Assembly: GCF_008632335.1 (NCBI RefSeq) | Contig: NZ_VWXX01000004.1 | Span: 186,001 to 250,000, forward strand | DNA length: 64,000 bases | Reading direction: 5' to 3' | DNA from: Thiohalocapsa marina | GTDB lineage: Bacteria > Pseudomonadota > Gammaproteobacteria > Chromatiales > Chromatiaceae | In this document: positions 17,092 to 24,795 of the stretch, piece by piece | How positions within the stretch are numbered: position 1 is the first letter of the stretch | Layout: each line of letters opens with the position of its first letter | Made by a program: the position numbers and the translations under genes | The notes under the pieces: model-generated | The model's database searches: none | Seen by the model: only the letters and a program-made list of their open reading frames with translations | Told to the model about the DNA's origin: nothing

Positions 17092-18213
17092 TTAGACGGC
17101 GAAGCGCAGTATCGCGGCCAAGGGCTGATTGTCAGGAATGTCCCCCTGCCGGACGCTCAGCACCTCGCCGCCGGACAGGAGAACGCGGCGCGCGATCTCG
17201 TCGATCACGCCATAGGACTCCGCGCTTGGTCCGTCGCCCAAGGCCACCTTGCCATCGACCTCATCCAGAGTGCCGTGGACGACATGATCCATGTCGACCA
17301 GCAGGCTCTGCACGGCGCCGAAGGTCGCCGCGCGTGCGATCTGCACCAGATCGCTGGTGGCTCGGCCCGCGTTGCCGCGTTGACTGAACAGCGCGTGCCA
17401 GTCGTTGAGCTGGGCGCGATGCTGCGCGTCGATGATATCGCGCGCTGCGGCAGCCAGCTCCGCGTCGGACTGCCGCTCCGGGTTGCCCTCGATACCGCGC
17501 TCGAGCAGGTGCGGGTAGCTGTTGACCGAGCGATAGATGGCGCCGAGGCTCTCCACCGAGGCCAGGATCAGCGGGGTCGTGCCACCGGCGATGACGCCGC
17601 GCAGGGCCGCATCGACCTGCCGCGCGTACTGGCGCAGCCGCACCTTCTTGCCCTCGGAACCGCCGATGCGGCCGCGGTAGGAGCGCATCGCGATGGTCGA
17701 CTGGCCCACGGCTGAGGCGGCGTCCTTGGGTAGCCCCTCGACCTTGACGGTCGTCGCCGGTAGATCGCCCGAGACCTCGACCAGGCGCACGCCGCCGTCA
17801 GCCAGGGCCAGCACGTAGGCGGCATGGCAGAAGCTGATGGAGCGCAGCAAGGGCTTCAGATGCACACGATCAGAGACCTTGACAATGGGCTCCAGCGCGG
17901 TGGGCACGCGGTAGGTGCGCAGATTGTCCGGCGAGACGTAGATCACGAGTCCGTGGGCCTGATAACGCCAGAAGCTATCGTCCTCGATCAGGTCGTCGAG
18001 CTCTTCGATCAAGGGCCAGATGCGACGCTTGTCGGCCGCAGCGGCCTCCATCTGATCAAGGGCCTCCTTGGCGAGATTTTTCAATTGGATGCGGTCGGCG
18101 TCCGTCTCTGGGCTCACCGGCGTGGTTGGCAGCGCGATGGAGACGACGAGGTCGTTGCGGTAGTTGGCCAGCGCGTGGAGCTCGTCAGGTGTGGGGAGAT
18201 CTAGGTAGAGCAT
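17092..18213 (-). CDS. Bacterial archaeo-eukaryotic release-factor-like (baeRF) family protein
   Basis: A 373-residue protein that looks like one of the baeRF families: an N-terminal LxxPTPDELHALA opening with a short basic stretch, a domain with GLVIYVSPDNLRTYRVP and, in the C-terminal half, PLILASVESLGAIYRS and HGTLDEVDGKVALGDG, resembling the L7Ae-like end of eRF1 relatives. Such proteins are proposed to act on stalled ribosomes or in hibernation, often beside stress genes; none is well characterised. ATG 18213 is chosen over a start six codons earlier because the homologous phrase begins MLYLDLPT. The assignment to a specific baeRF subgroup is tentative. Confidence 0.65.
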   Translation of the reverse strand: MLYLDLPTPDELHALANYRNDLVVSIALPTTPVSPETDADRIQLKNLAKEALDQMEAAAADKRRIWPLIEELDDLIEDDSFWRYQAHGLVIYVSPDNLRTYRVPTALEPIVKVSDRVHLKPLLRSISFCHAAYVLALADGGVRLVEVSGDLPATTVKVEGLPKDAASAVGQSTIAMRSYRGRIGGSEGKKVRLRQYARQVDAALRGVIAGGTTPLILASVESLGAIYRSVNSYPHLLERGIEGNPERQSDAELAAAARDIIDAQHRAQLNDWHALFSQRGNAGRATSDLVQIARAATFGAVQSLLVDMDHVVHGTLDEVDGKVALGDGPSAESYGVIDEIARRVLLSGGEVLSVRQGDIPDNQPLAAILRFAV

Positions 18214-18626
18214 CGAGTGTCCTGATATCACTGCTAAGGGAGTGGTTCAGCGTCAGCCATGCTGGGCGCTGGGCCGGCAGCTTGGTACGAGCTCGGGCCA
18301 CCCCTGGATGGCCGTTCTGATCACCAAGCCCTGGGCCGCCAAGCCTTTGTTCGGGTCGGGTCGATAAGTTTTAGGGCAGCTTCGGGCTGGTGCCGAACGA
18401 CGCGGCGCAGTCCGGGGTACAACATCCACCTATGATCCGTTCCCTGCCGCCCGCGAAGTGAGCAGGTAGAAGACAATACTGAGCCGCGAGTCTCAATTGC
18501 ACGTCAAGGCGCAGCATCCGATGCACCAAAGGGGCAAAATTCCGCCCTTGAGCTACCGCTCGGTGTTGCAGCTGCGACCCGCGCGGGAGCCTTCTAGCGT
18601 CATCATGAACCTGAGCGAGCACGTCC
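18214..18626. other. Divergent intergenic region, nothing recognised
   Basis: 413 bases separate the start of the baeRF-like gene (minus strand) from the CDF-like transporter (plus strand). The region should hold two outward-facing promoters. No ORF with convincing protein character, no repeat copy and no tRNA was seen. Confidence 0.5.
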
Positions 18627-19553
18627 ATGAAGATCGAACGCGTCATGCGCTTACGCAGCGCGCTGGAGGCGCGGCTCCTGTGGCTGTCGGTGGCGGCAAC
18701 CGCCCTCATTGCCGGGCTTGGGATCCTGCTTGGCCTCATGGCACGCTCACCGGCGATCCTCTTCGATGGCCTCTTCTCGCTCATCGATGTCGCCATCACC
18801 TGGCTGACCTTGAAGGTCGCCCAGCTCGTTGCAACCCAGGGTGACCACCGCCGCTTTCAGTACGGCTTTTGGCACCTGGAGCCCCTGGTCATCGCGCTGA
18901 AGGCGTCGGTGTTGATGGTCTTGGTCGCCTACGCCTTCTTGAGCGCGGTCAACAGCCTGCTCAAGGGCGGCTACGAGCCCGATCTTGGCATTGCGCTGGT
19001 CTATGCGGGCCTGGTGGTGGTCGCCTCCTTCTCCATGTGGTGGTGGCTGCGGGGCCAGGCCGAGCGCATCGACTCGGGGCTGGTTCGGCTCGACGTGAAG
19101 GCCTGGCTGCTCTCGGCGCTCATCACCACGGCGCTCCTTGTCGCCTTTGGGGCCGCGCTCGCCATGCGCGGGACGGCCGCGGTCGACTACGTCCGCTATG
19201 TCGATCCGCTGGTGCTCGCGCTGGTCGCGCTTGTGCTGCTGCCGATGCCGTTTCGCGAGGCCCGCGAGGCCTTTGGCGAGATCCTGCTGATGGCCCCGAC
19301 CGACGTCGACGCGCATGTGCGCGCGGTCATGCAGGAGTGCATCCGCCGCCAGGGTTTCCTGGACTTTCGCAGCTATGTCTCGAAGTCCGGGCGCGCCTGC
19401 TTCATCGAGATCTCGGTCCTGGTGCCGCCGGACCTGAGCCTGCCGGTGAAAACCATCGATGCGCTGCGTGCCGAGATCGGCGCGTCCATCGGCGGCGCTG
19501 GGCCGGACCGCTGGCTTACCATCGTCTTCACCGCCGATCCGGGGCAGCTGTGA
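18627..19553 (+). CDS. Cation-diffusion-facilitator-like transporter, non-canonical metal site
   Basis: A 308-residue inner-membrane protein with six helices and a C-terminal cytoplasmic domain, the CDF layout. Compared with FieF, the first metal motif DxxxD reads FSLID: only the second Asp (Asp54) is kept, with another Asp at 47. The helix-5 motif HxxxD reads DVKAWLL, lacking both His and the second Asp. The loop after helix 2 is HRRFQYGFWHLEPL instead of the HPFGHGKAE type. This matches a divergent branch usually annotated just as cation transporter. It may move a different ion or none; the substrate is unknown. Single gene, no metal-response regulator next to it. Confidence 0.75.
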   Translation: MKIERVMRLRSALEARLLWLSVAATALIAGLGILLGLMARSPAILFDGLFSLIDVAITWLTLKVAQLVATQGDHRRFQYGFWHLEPLVIALKASVLMVLVAYAFLSAVNSLLKGGYEPDLGIALVYAGLVVVASFSMWWWLRGQAERIDSGLVRLDVKAWLLSALITTALLVAFGAALAMRGTAAVDYVRYVDPLVLALVALVLLPMPFREAREAFGEILLMAPTDVDAHVRAVMQECIRRQGFLDFRSYVSKSGRACFIEISVLVPPDLSLPVKTIDALRAEIGASIGGAGPDRWLTIVFTADPGQL

Positions 19554-19745
19554 GCCATGGCATCGGCCGCCGCAAGGGCCGGTGAATCGGCCTCGACCCG
19601 GTAGCGCGGCGGGCGGAATCGCAGCGGAAAGTCAGCATTGAGCACAAGAAACTGGGCTGTCAGCGCAGATCGTCAATTCAGACCTCCAGACGCCTGTGAT
19701 CTGCGGCACAATGAACACCGTGAAGTCCTCGAAGCCTGTTCATCC

Positions 19746-20585
19746 ATGCCAGATACGCCCACGCGAATCCTGATCATCGACGACCAGCCAACCTCTGTCG
19801 GCCTTCTCTTGGCCTATCTCGCCGACAGCGGTCTCGATCTGCTGGTCGCGCTCAATGGTGAGGATGGCCTGCGTATCGCCCGCGAGGGACGGCCCGATCT
19901 GATCCTGCTGGATGTGCACATGCCCTCCATCGACGGCTTCAGCCTCTGTCGGCAGCTCAAGGCGCAGAGCGACACGGCGCAGATTCCGGTGATCTTTCTC
20001 TCCGCTGCCATCGAGACGGAGGATAAGCTCCAGGGCTTTGCCGCCGGCGGTGTCGATTACATCACCAAGCCTTTCTCGGCACAGGAGGTGCTGGCGCGGG
20101 TGTTCGTCCAACTGGGCGAGCAACAGCAGCTGAAGGTGCTCTCCACCCAGGCCATGGAGGCGACTCTGAGCGTGCCCTCAACGGCCTTCGTGGAACGCCG
20201 GGAACGCAGGCTGTTCACCGAGGCCGTCACGCTCCTGACCCGACAGCTCACCGACCCGCCCAACCTGGTCGAGCTGGCGCGCCGCGTTGGTACCAACAAG
20301 CAGCGGCTCACCCAGATCTTTCGTCAGCAGGTCGGTATGAGCGCCTTCGAGTACCTGCAAGAGCTGCGCCTGGAGCGCGGGCGTAGCCTGCTGCGCGACA
20401 CCGACCTGCAGGTGCAGCTGATTGCCGAGCAGGTCGGCTATCGCAATGCGGGCGATTTCACGCGCGCCTTCCGGCGGCATTTCGGCGTTACCCCGCGCCA
20501 GTATCGGCAGGGTCGGATCGACGCCGAGCCCAATGACCCTGTGCCGTGCGACGCGTTTAGCGCCGACAAACTCGATGGCGAATAG
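19746..20585 (+). CDS. Orphan response regulator with AraC-type DNA-binding domain
   Basis: A 279-residue two-domain regulator. Residues 1-120 are a receiver domain with the acidic pair in ILIIDDQ, the phospho-acceptor Asp in LILLDVHMPSIDGF, the Thr/Ser of VIFLSA and the Lys of ITKPFS. After a linker the C-terminal 100 residues form two helix-turn-helix units of the AraC/XylS kind (QLTDPPNLVELARRVGTNKQ and VQLIAEQVGYRNAGDFTRAF). I chose ATG 19746, directly before PDTPTRILIIDD; an upstream frame from 19638 is unlikely. No histidine kinase is adjacent. A strong hairpin follows 16 bases after the stop. Confidence 0.88.
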   Translation: MPDTPTRILIIDDQPTSVGLLLAYLADSGLDLLVALNGEDGLRIAREGRPDLILLDVHMPSIDGFSLCRQLKAQSDTAQIPVIFLSAAIETEDKLQGFAAGGVDYITKPFSAQEVLARVFVQLGEQQQLKVLSTQAMEATLSVPSTAFVERRERRLFTEAVTLLTRQLTDPPNLVELARRVGTNKQRLTQIFRQQVGMSAFEYLQELRLERGRSLLRDTDLQVQLIAEQVGYRNAGDFTRAFRRHFGVTPRQYRQGRIDAEPNDPVPCDAFSADKLDGE

Positions 20586-21075
20586 AAACCCCGAGCCCCC
20601 TGAGGAGACGCTGATTTTGGCCAGGATGGCCAACAAAGCAGCGTCTCCTCAAGGATCATCCTTGCTAATGAAAAAACTTTATTAGATGTGCAAGGCCATG
20701 ACAGGCAGGGCATCCAAGCCATCCCGCGAGTCCGGATAAGTGCTGGTACCCGAGCGTCATCGTCAGTCCTTGCCCGCGACTGAGCAGTGCGACTCAGAAA
20801 GTCAGCCTTCAGCCAGAATGGGGCGGTCGCAGGCGCACGGCACTCACGAAAGCGGGCACAATGGGTGCTGTGCCAATGAACGGTTGCAGGATCGCTGTAA
20901 CGGATTAGAAACAGGCCGGCTAAACATGAAGCTGGGCATGAAGCCGGATGGAACTGGCAGGGGGATGCAGATGCCGGCCATGCCCCCCAGGGCGGATGTC
21001 CAGAGCGGCATCCCGGGCAGCGGCCCTGGCCCATCAACCAGAGCAAATTCCAGACGGGTGGAGTCGAGCGAGCTT
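20586..21075. other. Intergenic region with hairpin, upstream of the CoA cassette
   Basis: Beyond the 13-bp-stem hairpin at 20601-20651 and a weaker inverted pair CCTTGC/GCAAGG around 20660-20695, no gene is supported. A frame open from 20740 runs into the flavoprotein gene but its first 110 residues are not protein-like, so it is treated as leader DNA. The promoter of the CoA cassette should be here. Confidence 0.5.
20601..20651. repeat. Hairpin repeat, minimal copy (possible terminator)
   Basis: A perfect 13-base stem TGAGGAGACGCTG / CAGCGTCTCCTCA encloses TTGGCC...GGCCAA, which is the same 3-prime hairpin found at the end of the long repeat copy at 7018-7168. It lies 16 bases after the response-regulator stop. 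There is no T-run, so it may slow or protect transcripts rather than end them by itself. Confidence 0.65.
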
Positions 21076-22425
21076 ATGAGATTGATCATCATCGGCGCCG
21101 TTGCCGCCGGCATGAGCGCGGCGAGTCAGGCGCGCCGCAGAAGCCCCGACAGCGAGATCATCGTCCTGGAGAAGACCCAGGACGTCTCTTATGGTGCCTG
21201 CGGGCTGCCCTACAAATTACCGCCGTACGAGTGCATGGAAGATCTCCAGGTGATGTCGGCCGAGCGCTTCCGTGCCGAGCGCAACCTCGACCTGCGTCTG
21301 GGGCATGAGGTCACGCGCATCGACCCCGCGGCGCGCAAGGTCTTCGGCACGAACGCCGAGGGAGCCTTTGCGCTCGGCTACGACAAGCTCATCCTCTGCA
21401 CCGGGGCGCGGGTCTGGGCACCGCCCATTCCGCGTCTCGCCGAGTTCTGGGGGCACGGTGCCTATGCGCTGAAGACCCTGGAGGACGGACGCGTCATCAA
21501 GGCCGCCATGGGTGCAAAACCGCCCAAGCGTGTGGTTGTCATCGGCGCCGGCTATATCGGACTCGAGGCGACGGAGAACTTCGCCGAGATGGGTGCCAAG
21601 GTCACGGTCGTCGAGGCCCTGCCGCAGATCCTGCCCTGGCTGCCCGAGAGCCAGCGCGAGCGCCTCGTTCAGGGCGAGGCTGCCGCGCATGGGGTCGAGA
21701 TGCTGGTGGGAACCCGGGTCGAGGCGCTCAAGCGTGCTGGCGAGGCCATTCGCATAGAGACCTCCGGGCGGACTCTGGAGGCCGACCTGGTCCTGGTCGC
21801 CACGGGCGTGCGGCCGGAGGCGGAGCTGGCCGCGGCGGCCGGGCTCAAGCGCGGTGCTGCCGGTGCCATCGCAGTGAACGATTATCTGCAGACCTCGGAC
21901 GAGCACATCTATGCCGCCGGCGACTGCGCCGATGCCAGGCATGCCCTGACCGGCCAGTCGGTCTGGTTTCCGCTGGCCCTGCGGGCCAACCGCTCGGGCA
22001 AACTGGCCGGCGACAACGTCATGGGCCTGGAGCGCCCGGCGCCGCCGGTGCTCGGCACGGCCGTGTTCAAGTTCTTCGGCCTGGAGGTGGCGCGTGTTGG
22101 GCTGTCGCAGCAGGAGGCGGATGACGCCGGCCTGAGCACGGCCTCGGCCGAGATCGTCTCCTCGACGCGCGCCGGCTACTATGGCGGGGGTGGCAAGCTC
22201 TCGGTCTGGCTGCTCGCCGAGCGAACGACGCGTAAATTGCTGGGCTGCTGCATGGTCGGCCCGGAGGCGGCGGCGCACAAGATCGATACGGCCGCGGCGG
22301 CGATCCATGCCGGCATGACCGTCGAGCAGGTCTACGACATGGACCTGGCCTATGCGCCGCCCTTCGGCCCCTCCTGGTCGCCGTTGCTGATCGCGGCCTC
22401 GCGACTGGGCAAGGTGCTGGGATGA
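21076..22425 (+). CDS. CoA-disulfide reductase / NADH oxidase family flavoprotein
   Basis: A 449-residue FAD-dependent oxidoreductase with one active cysteine. Motifs: FAD-binding IIIGAVAAGMSAAS at 4-17, active Cys42 in SYGACGLPYKL, NAD(P)H-binding VVVIGAGYIGLEATEN, second FAD site IYAAGDCAD and the C-terminal YAPPFGPSWSPLLIA phrase. These fit CoA-disulfide reductases and related persulfide or peroxide reductases. ATG 21076 is the family-like start. The stop overlaps the next gene (ATGA), tying it to phosphate acyltransferase and CoA-transferase genes, which favours a role with CoA thiols, for example keeping CoA reduced or reducing CoA persulfide. That link is inference. Confidence 0.85.
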   Translation: MRLIIIGAVAAGMSAASQARRRSPDSEIIVLEKTQDVSYGACGLPYKLPPYECMEDLQVMSAERFRAERNLDLRLGHEVTRIDPAARKVFGTNAEGAFALGYDKLILCTGARVWAPPIPRLAEFWGHGAYALKTLEDGRVIKAAMGAKPPKRVVVIGAGYIGLEATENFAEMGAKVTVVEALPQILPWLPESQRERLVQGEAAAHGVEMLVGTRVEALKRAGEAIRIETSGRTLEADLVLVATGVRPEAELAAAAGLKRGAAGAIAVNDYLQTSDEHIYAAGDCADARHALTGQSVWFPLALRANRSGKLAGDNVMGLERPAPPVLGTAVFKFFGLEVARVGLSQQEADDAGLSTASAEIVSSTRAGYYGGGGKLSVWLLAERTTRKLLGCCMVGPEAAAHKIDTAAAAIHAGMTVEQVYDMDLAYAPPFGPSWSPLLIAASRLGKVLG

Positions 22426-23375
22426 CGGCGCCGGAACGCACCCACTTTCAGCGCCTGATCGGCGCCGTCGCGTCCGCCCCGCCGGTGGTCATCGCCGTGG
22501 CCCATCCCTGCAACGCTGCCGCGCTGGCCGGCGCCGTCGATGCCGCGCAGGCAGGCATCATTACACCGCTGCTGGTCGGGCCGCGCGCCAGGATCCTCGC
22601 CGCGGCCCAGGCGGCCGGCTTCGACCTCTCGGCCTATGCGATCGAGGACACCGAGCACAGCCAGGCCTCGGCCGAGCAGGCGGTGGCCCTGGTGCGCGCA
22701 GGCCGTGCCGAGGCCCTCATGAAGGGCTCGCTCAGCACCGACGAGCTGCTCGCGGCCGTGGTCCGGCGCGACACCGGTCTGCGCACGGGCCGGCGCCTGA
22801 GCCATTGCTTCGTCATGGACGTGCCCGGGCACGCCAAGCCGCTGATCATCACGGATGCGGCCATCAACATCTTCCCGACCCTGGAGGAGAAGGTCGATAT
22901 CGTGCAGAACGCCATCGATCTGGCCCGCTGCCTCGGCATCGAGACACCCAAGGTCGCGATCGTCTCGGCGATGGAGAAGGTCAATCCCAAGCTGCAGTCG
23001 ACCGTCGAGGCCGCCGCCCTCTGCAAGATGGCCGATCGCGGTCAGATCACCGGCGCGCTGCTCGACGGCCCCCTCGCCCTCGACAACGCCATCGACCCGG
23101 AGGCCGCTCGCATCAAGGGCATCGCCGGACCCGTCGCCGGTGAGGCCGATATCCTTGTGACCCCCGACCTGGAGGCCGGCAACCTGCTCGCGAAGAGCCT
23201 GGCCTTCCTCATGGGCGCGGACTCAGCGGGCATCGTCCTCGGCGCCAGGGTCCCCATCGTGCTCACCAGCCGGGCCGATACGGTGCAGAGCCGGCTCGCC
23301 TCCTGCGCCGTCGCCGCCCTGGTGGCGCAGCGCCGCAAGGCGTCTGCGGCATTGGCCGGGGCATTGGACGGCTGA
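22422..23375 (+). CDS. Phosphate acetyl/butyryltransferase family enzyme
   Basis: A 317-residue phosphotransacylase that would swap CoA of an acyl-CoA for phosphate. Characteristic pieces are MKGSLSTDELLAAVVRRDTGLR near residues 100-120 (given here as MKGSLSTDELL), HCFVMDVPGHAKPLIITDAA, VGAL-like GALLDGPLALDNA and the C-terminal LVTPDLEAGN, close to phosphate butyryltransferases and the PTA half of bifunctional enoyl-CoA hydratase/phosphate acetyltransferases. No acetate or butyrate kinase gene is adjacent. It overlaps the flavoprotein gene by ATGA and precedes CoA-transferase A by 20 bases, so it belongs to a cassette for handling an organic acid as its CoA ester. Confidence 0.85.
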   Translation: MTAPERTHFQRLIGAVASAPPVVIAVAHPCNAAALAGAVDAAQAGIITPLLVGPRARILAAAQAAGFDLSAYAIEDTEHSQASAEQAVALVRAGRAEALMKGSLSTDELLAAVVRRDTGLRTGRRLSHCFVMDVPGHAKPLIITDAAINIFPTLEEKVDIVQNAIDLARCLGIETPKVAIVSAMEKVNPKLQSTVEAAALCKMADRGQITGALLDGPLALDNAIDPEAARIKGIAGPVAGEADILVTPDLEAGNLLAKSLAFLMGADSAGIVLGARVPIVLTSRADTVQSRLASCAVAALVAQRRKASAALAGALDG

Positions 23376-23395
23376 ACCTTGCGGAGGCATCCAGC

Positions 23396-24043
23396 ATGAA
23401 ACGCATTTCGCTAGAAGAGGCGGTTGCCGCCATCCCGGACGGGGCGAGCCTTGCCGTCGGCGGCTTCGTCGGCGTTGGCACCCCGGAGCGTCTCTGCGAC
23501 GAGCTCGTGCGTCAGGGTCGGCGCGATCTGACCCTCATCACAAACGACACGGCCCGGCCTGGTATGGGCGTCGGCAAGCTCATCTCTGCCCGCTGCGTGC
23601 GCAAGGTCATCACGAGCCACATCGGCTTGAACCCGGAGACGCAGCAGCAGATGCACGCGGGCTCGCTGGAGGTGGAGCTGGTGCCCCAGGGCAGTCTGGT
23701 GGAGCGCATCCGCTGCGGCGGCTTCGGGCTTGGCGGCGTGCTGACGCCAACCGGCCTCGGCACCCTGGCCGAAGAGGGCAAGCGGCGGATCGAGGTCGAA
23801 GGCAAGGACTATCTGCTGGAGACGGCGCTGACAGCCGACTTCGCCCTGGTGCACGCCATGTACGCCGACTACAGCGGCAACCTGCACTACCTGCTGACGG
23901 CGCGCAATTTCAATCCCATCGTCGCCATGGCCGGCAGCAGGGTCATGGCCACGGCCGATCACATCGTCCCGGTGGGCGTGATCTCGCCCGACGATGTCAT
24001 GACGCCTGCCGCGGTGGTCGACCACATCGTCGCGAATCATTGA
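23396..24043 (+). CDS. CoA transferase subunit A (3-oxoacid/acetate type)
   Basis: A 215-residue alpha subunit of a family I CoA transferase. It has the glycine-rich CoA contact GGFVGVGTPERLCDELVRQG (first 20 of it) and the later PTGLGTLAEEGKRRIEVEGK region plus DFALVHAMYADYSGNLHY. ATG 23396 follows GGAGG. The order PTA-like gene, subunit A, subunit B, permease suggests uptake and activation of a carboxylate. Substrate choice (acetate, propionate, acetoacetate, butyrate or other) cannot be told from sequence alone. Confidence 0.9.
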   Translation: MKRISLEEAVAAIPDGASLAVGGFVGVGTPERLCDELVRQGRRDLTLITNDTARPGMGVGKLISARCVRKVITSHIGLNPETQQQMHAGSLEVELVPQGSLVERIRCGGFGLGGVLTPTGLGTLAEEGKRRIEVEGKDYLLETALTADFALVHAMYADYSGNLHYLLTARNFNPIVAMAGSRVMATADHIVPVGVISPDDVMTPAAVVDHIVANH

Positions 24044-24076
24044 GGGGGCGTGCATCCCCGAATTACACGAGTGCCA

Positions 24077-24727
24077 ATGAATCCACAAACACTCATCGCC
24101 AAGCGCGTCGCCCTCGAGCTGCAACCTGGCATGCTCGTGAATCTGGGCATCGGTATCCCGACGCAGGTCGCCAACCATGTGCCAGCGGGGATCGACGTCT
24201 TCTTTCAATCCGAGAACGGGCTGATCGGCACGGGTCCCGTCCCGGAGCCGGGCTTTGCGCATCCGAAACTCACCGATGCCGGCGGGCAGGCGGTGTCTGC
24301 GCTGCCCGGGGCCTGCACCTTCGATAGCGCCTTCTCCTTCGGTCTGATGCGGGGCGGTCATGTCGACATGACCGTTCTGGGCGGCCTGCAGGTCGACGGC
24401 AGTGGGCATCTGTCCAACTGGATGATTCCGGGCAAGATGGTGCCTGGCATGGGTGGGGCCATGGACCTGGTCACGGGTGCCAAGCAGGTGGTGGTTGCCA
24501 TGCAGCACACGGTCAAGGGCAAGCCCAAGATCGTATCCCAGTGCAGCCTGCCCTTGACCTCGGTGAGGCCGGTCGACCTCATCGTCACCGAGTTGGCCGT
24601 CATTGCTGTCGTCGCGGGCCGCCTGCGTCTGCAGGAGGTCGCGCCCGGTGTCGGTGTCGATGCGGTGCTGGCCGCGACCGAGGCGGTGCTCGAGGTGCCA
24701 GACCATGTGCCGACCATGCCAATCTGA
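24077..24727 (+). CDS. CoA transferase subunit B (3-oxoacid/acetate type)
   Basis: A 216-residue beta subunit that carries the catalytic glutamate of family I CoA transferases in the phrase FQSENGLIGTGPVPEPG (the E of SENG). Other marks are VNLGIGIPTQVANHVP and VTGAKQVVVAMQHT. The start at ATG 24077 gives the usual N-terminus (MNPQTLIAKRVALEL); a GTG at 24050 with a GAGGGGG too close to it is less likely. Paired with subunit A 33 bases upstream. The permease gene begins 68 bases downstream. Confidence 0.9.
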   Translation: MNPQTLIAKRVALELQPGMLVNLGIGIPTQVANHVPAGIDVFFQSENGLIGTGPVPEPGFAHPKLTDAGGQAVSALPGACTFDSAFSFGLMRGGHVDMTVLGGLQVDGSGHLSNWMIPGKMVPGMGGAMDLVTGAKQVVVAMQHTVKGKPKIVSQCSLPLTSVRPVDLIVTELAVIAVVAGRLRLQEVAPGVGVDAVLAATEAVLEVPDHVPTMPI

Positions 24728-24795
24728 CAGATGCGCATGGATTCGCTCATCGACATGCCGGCGCCTCGTTCGGCACGGCGCTGCGGGGAGACCGG

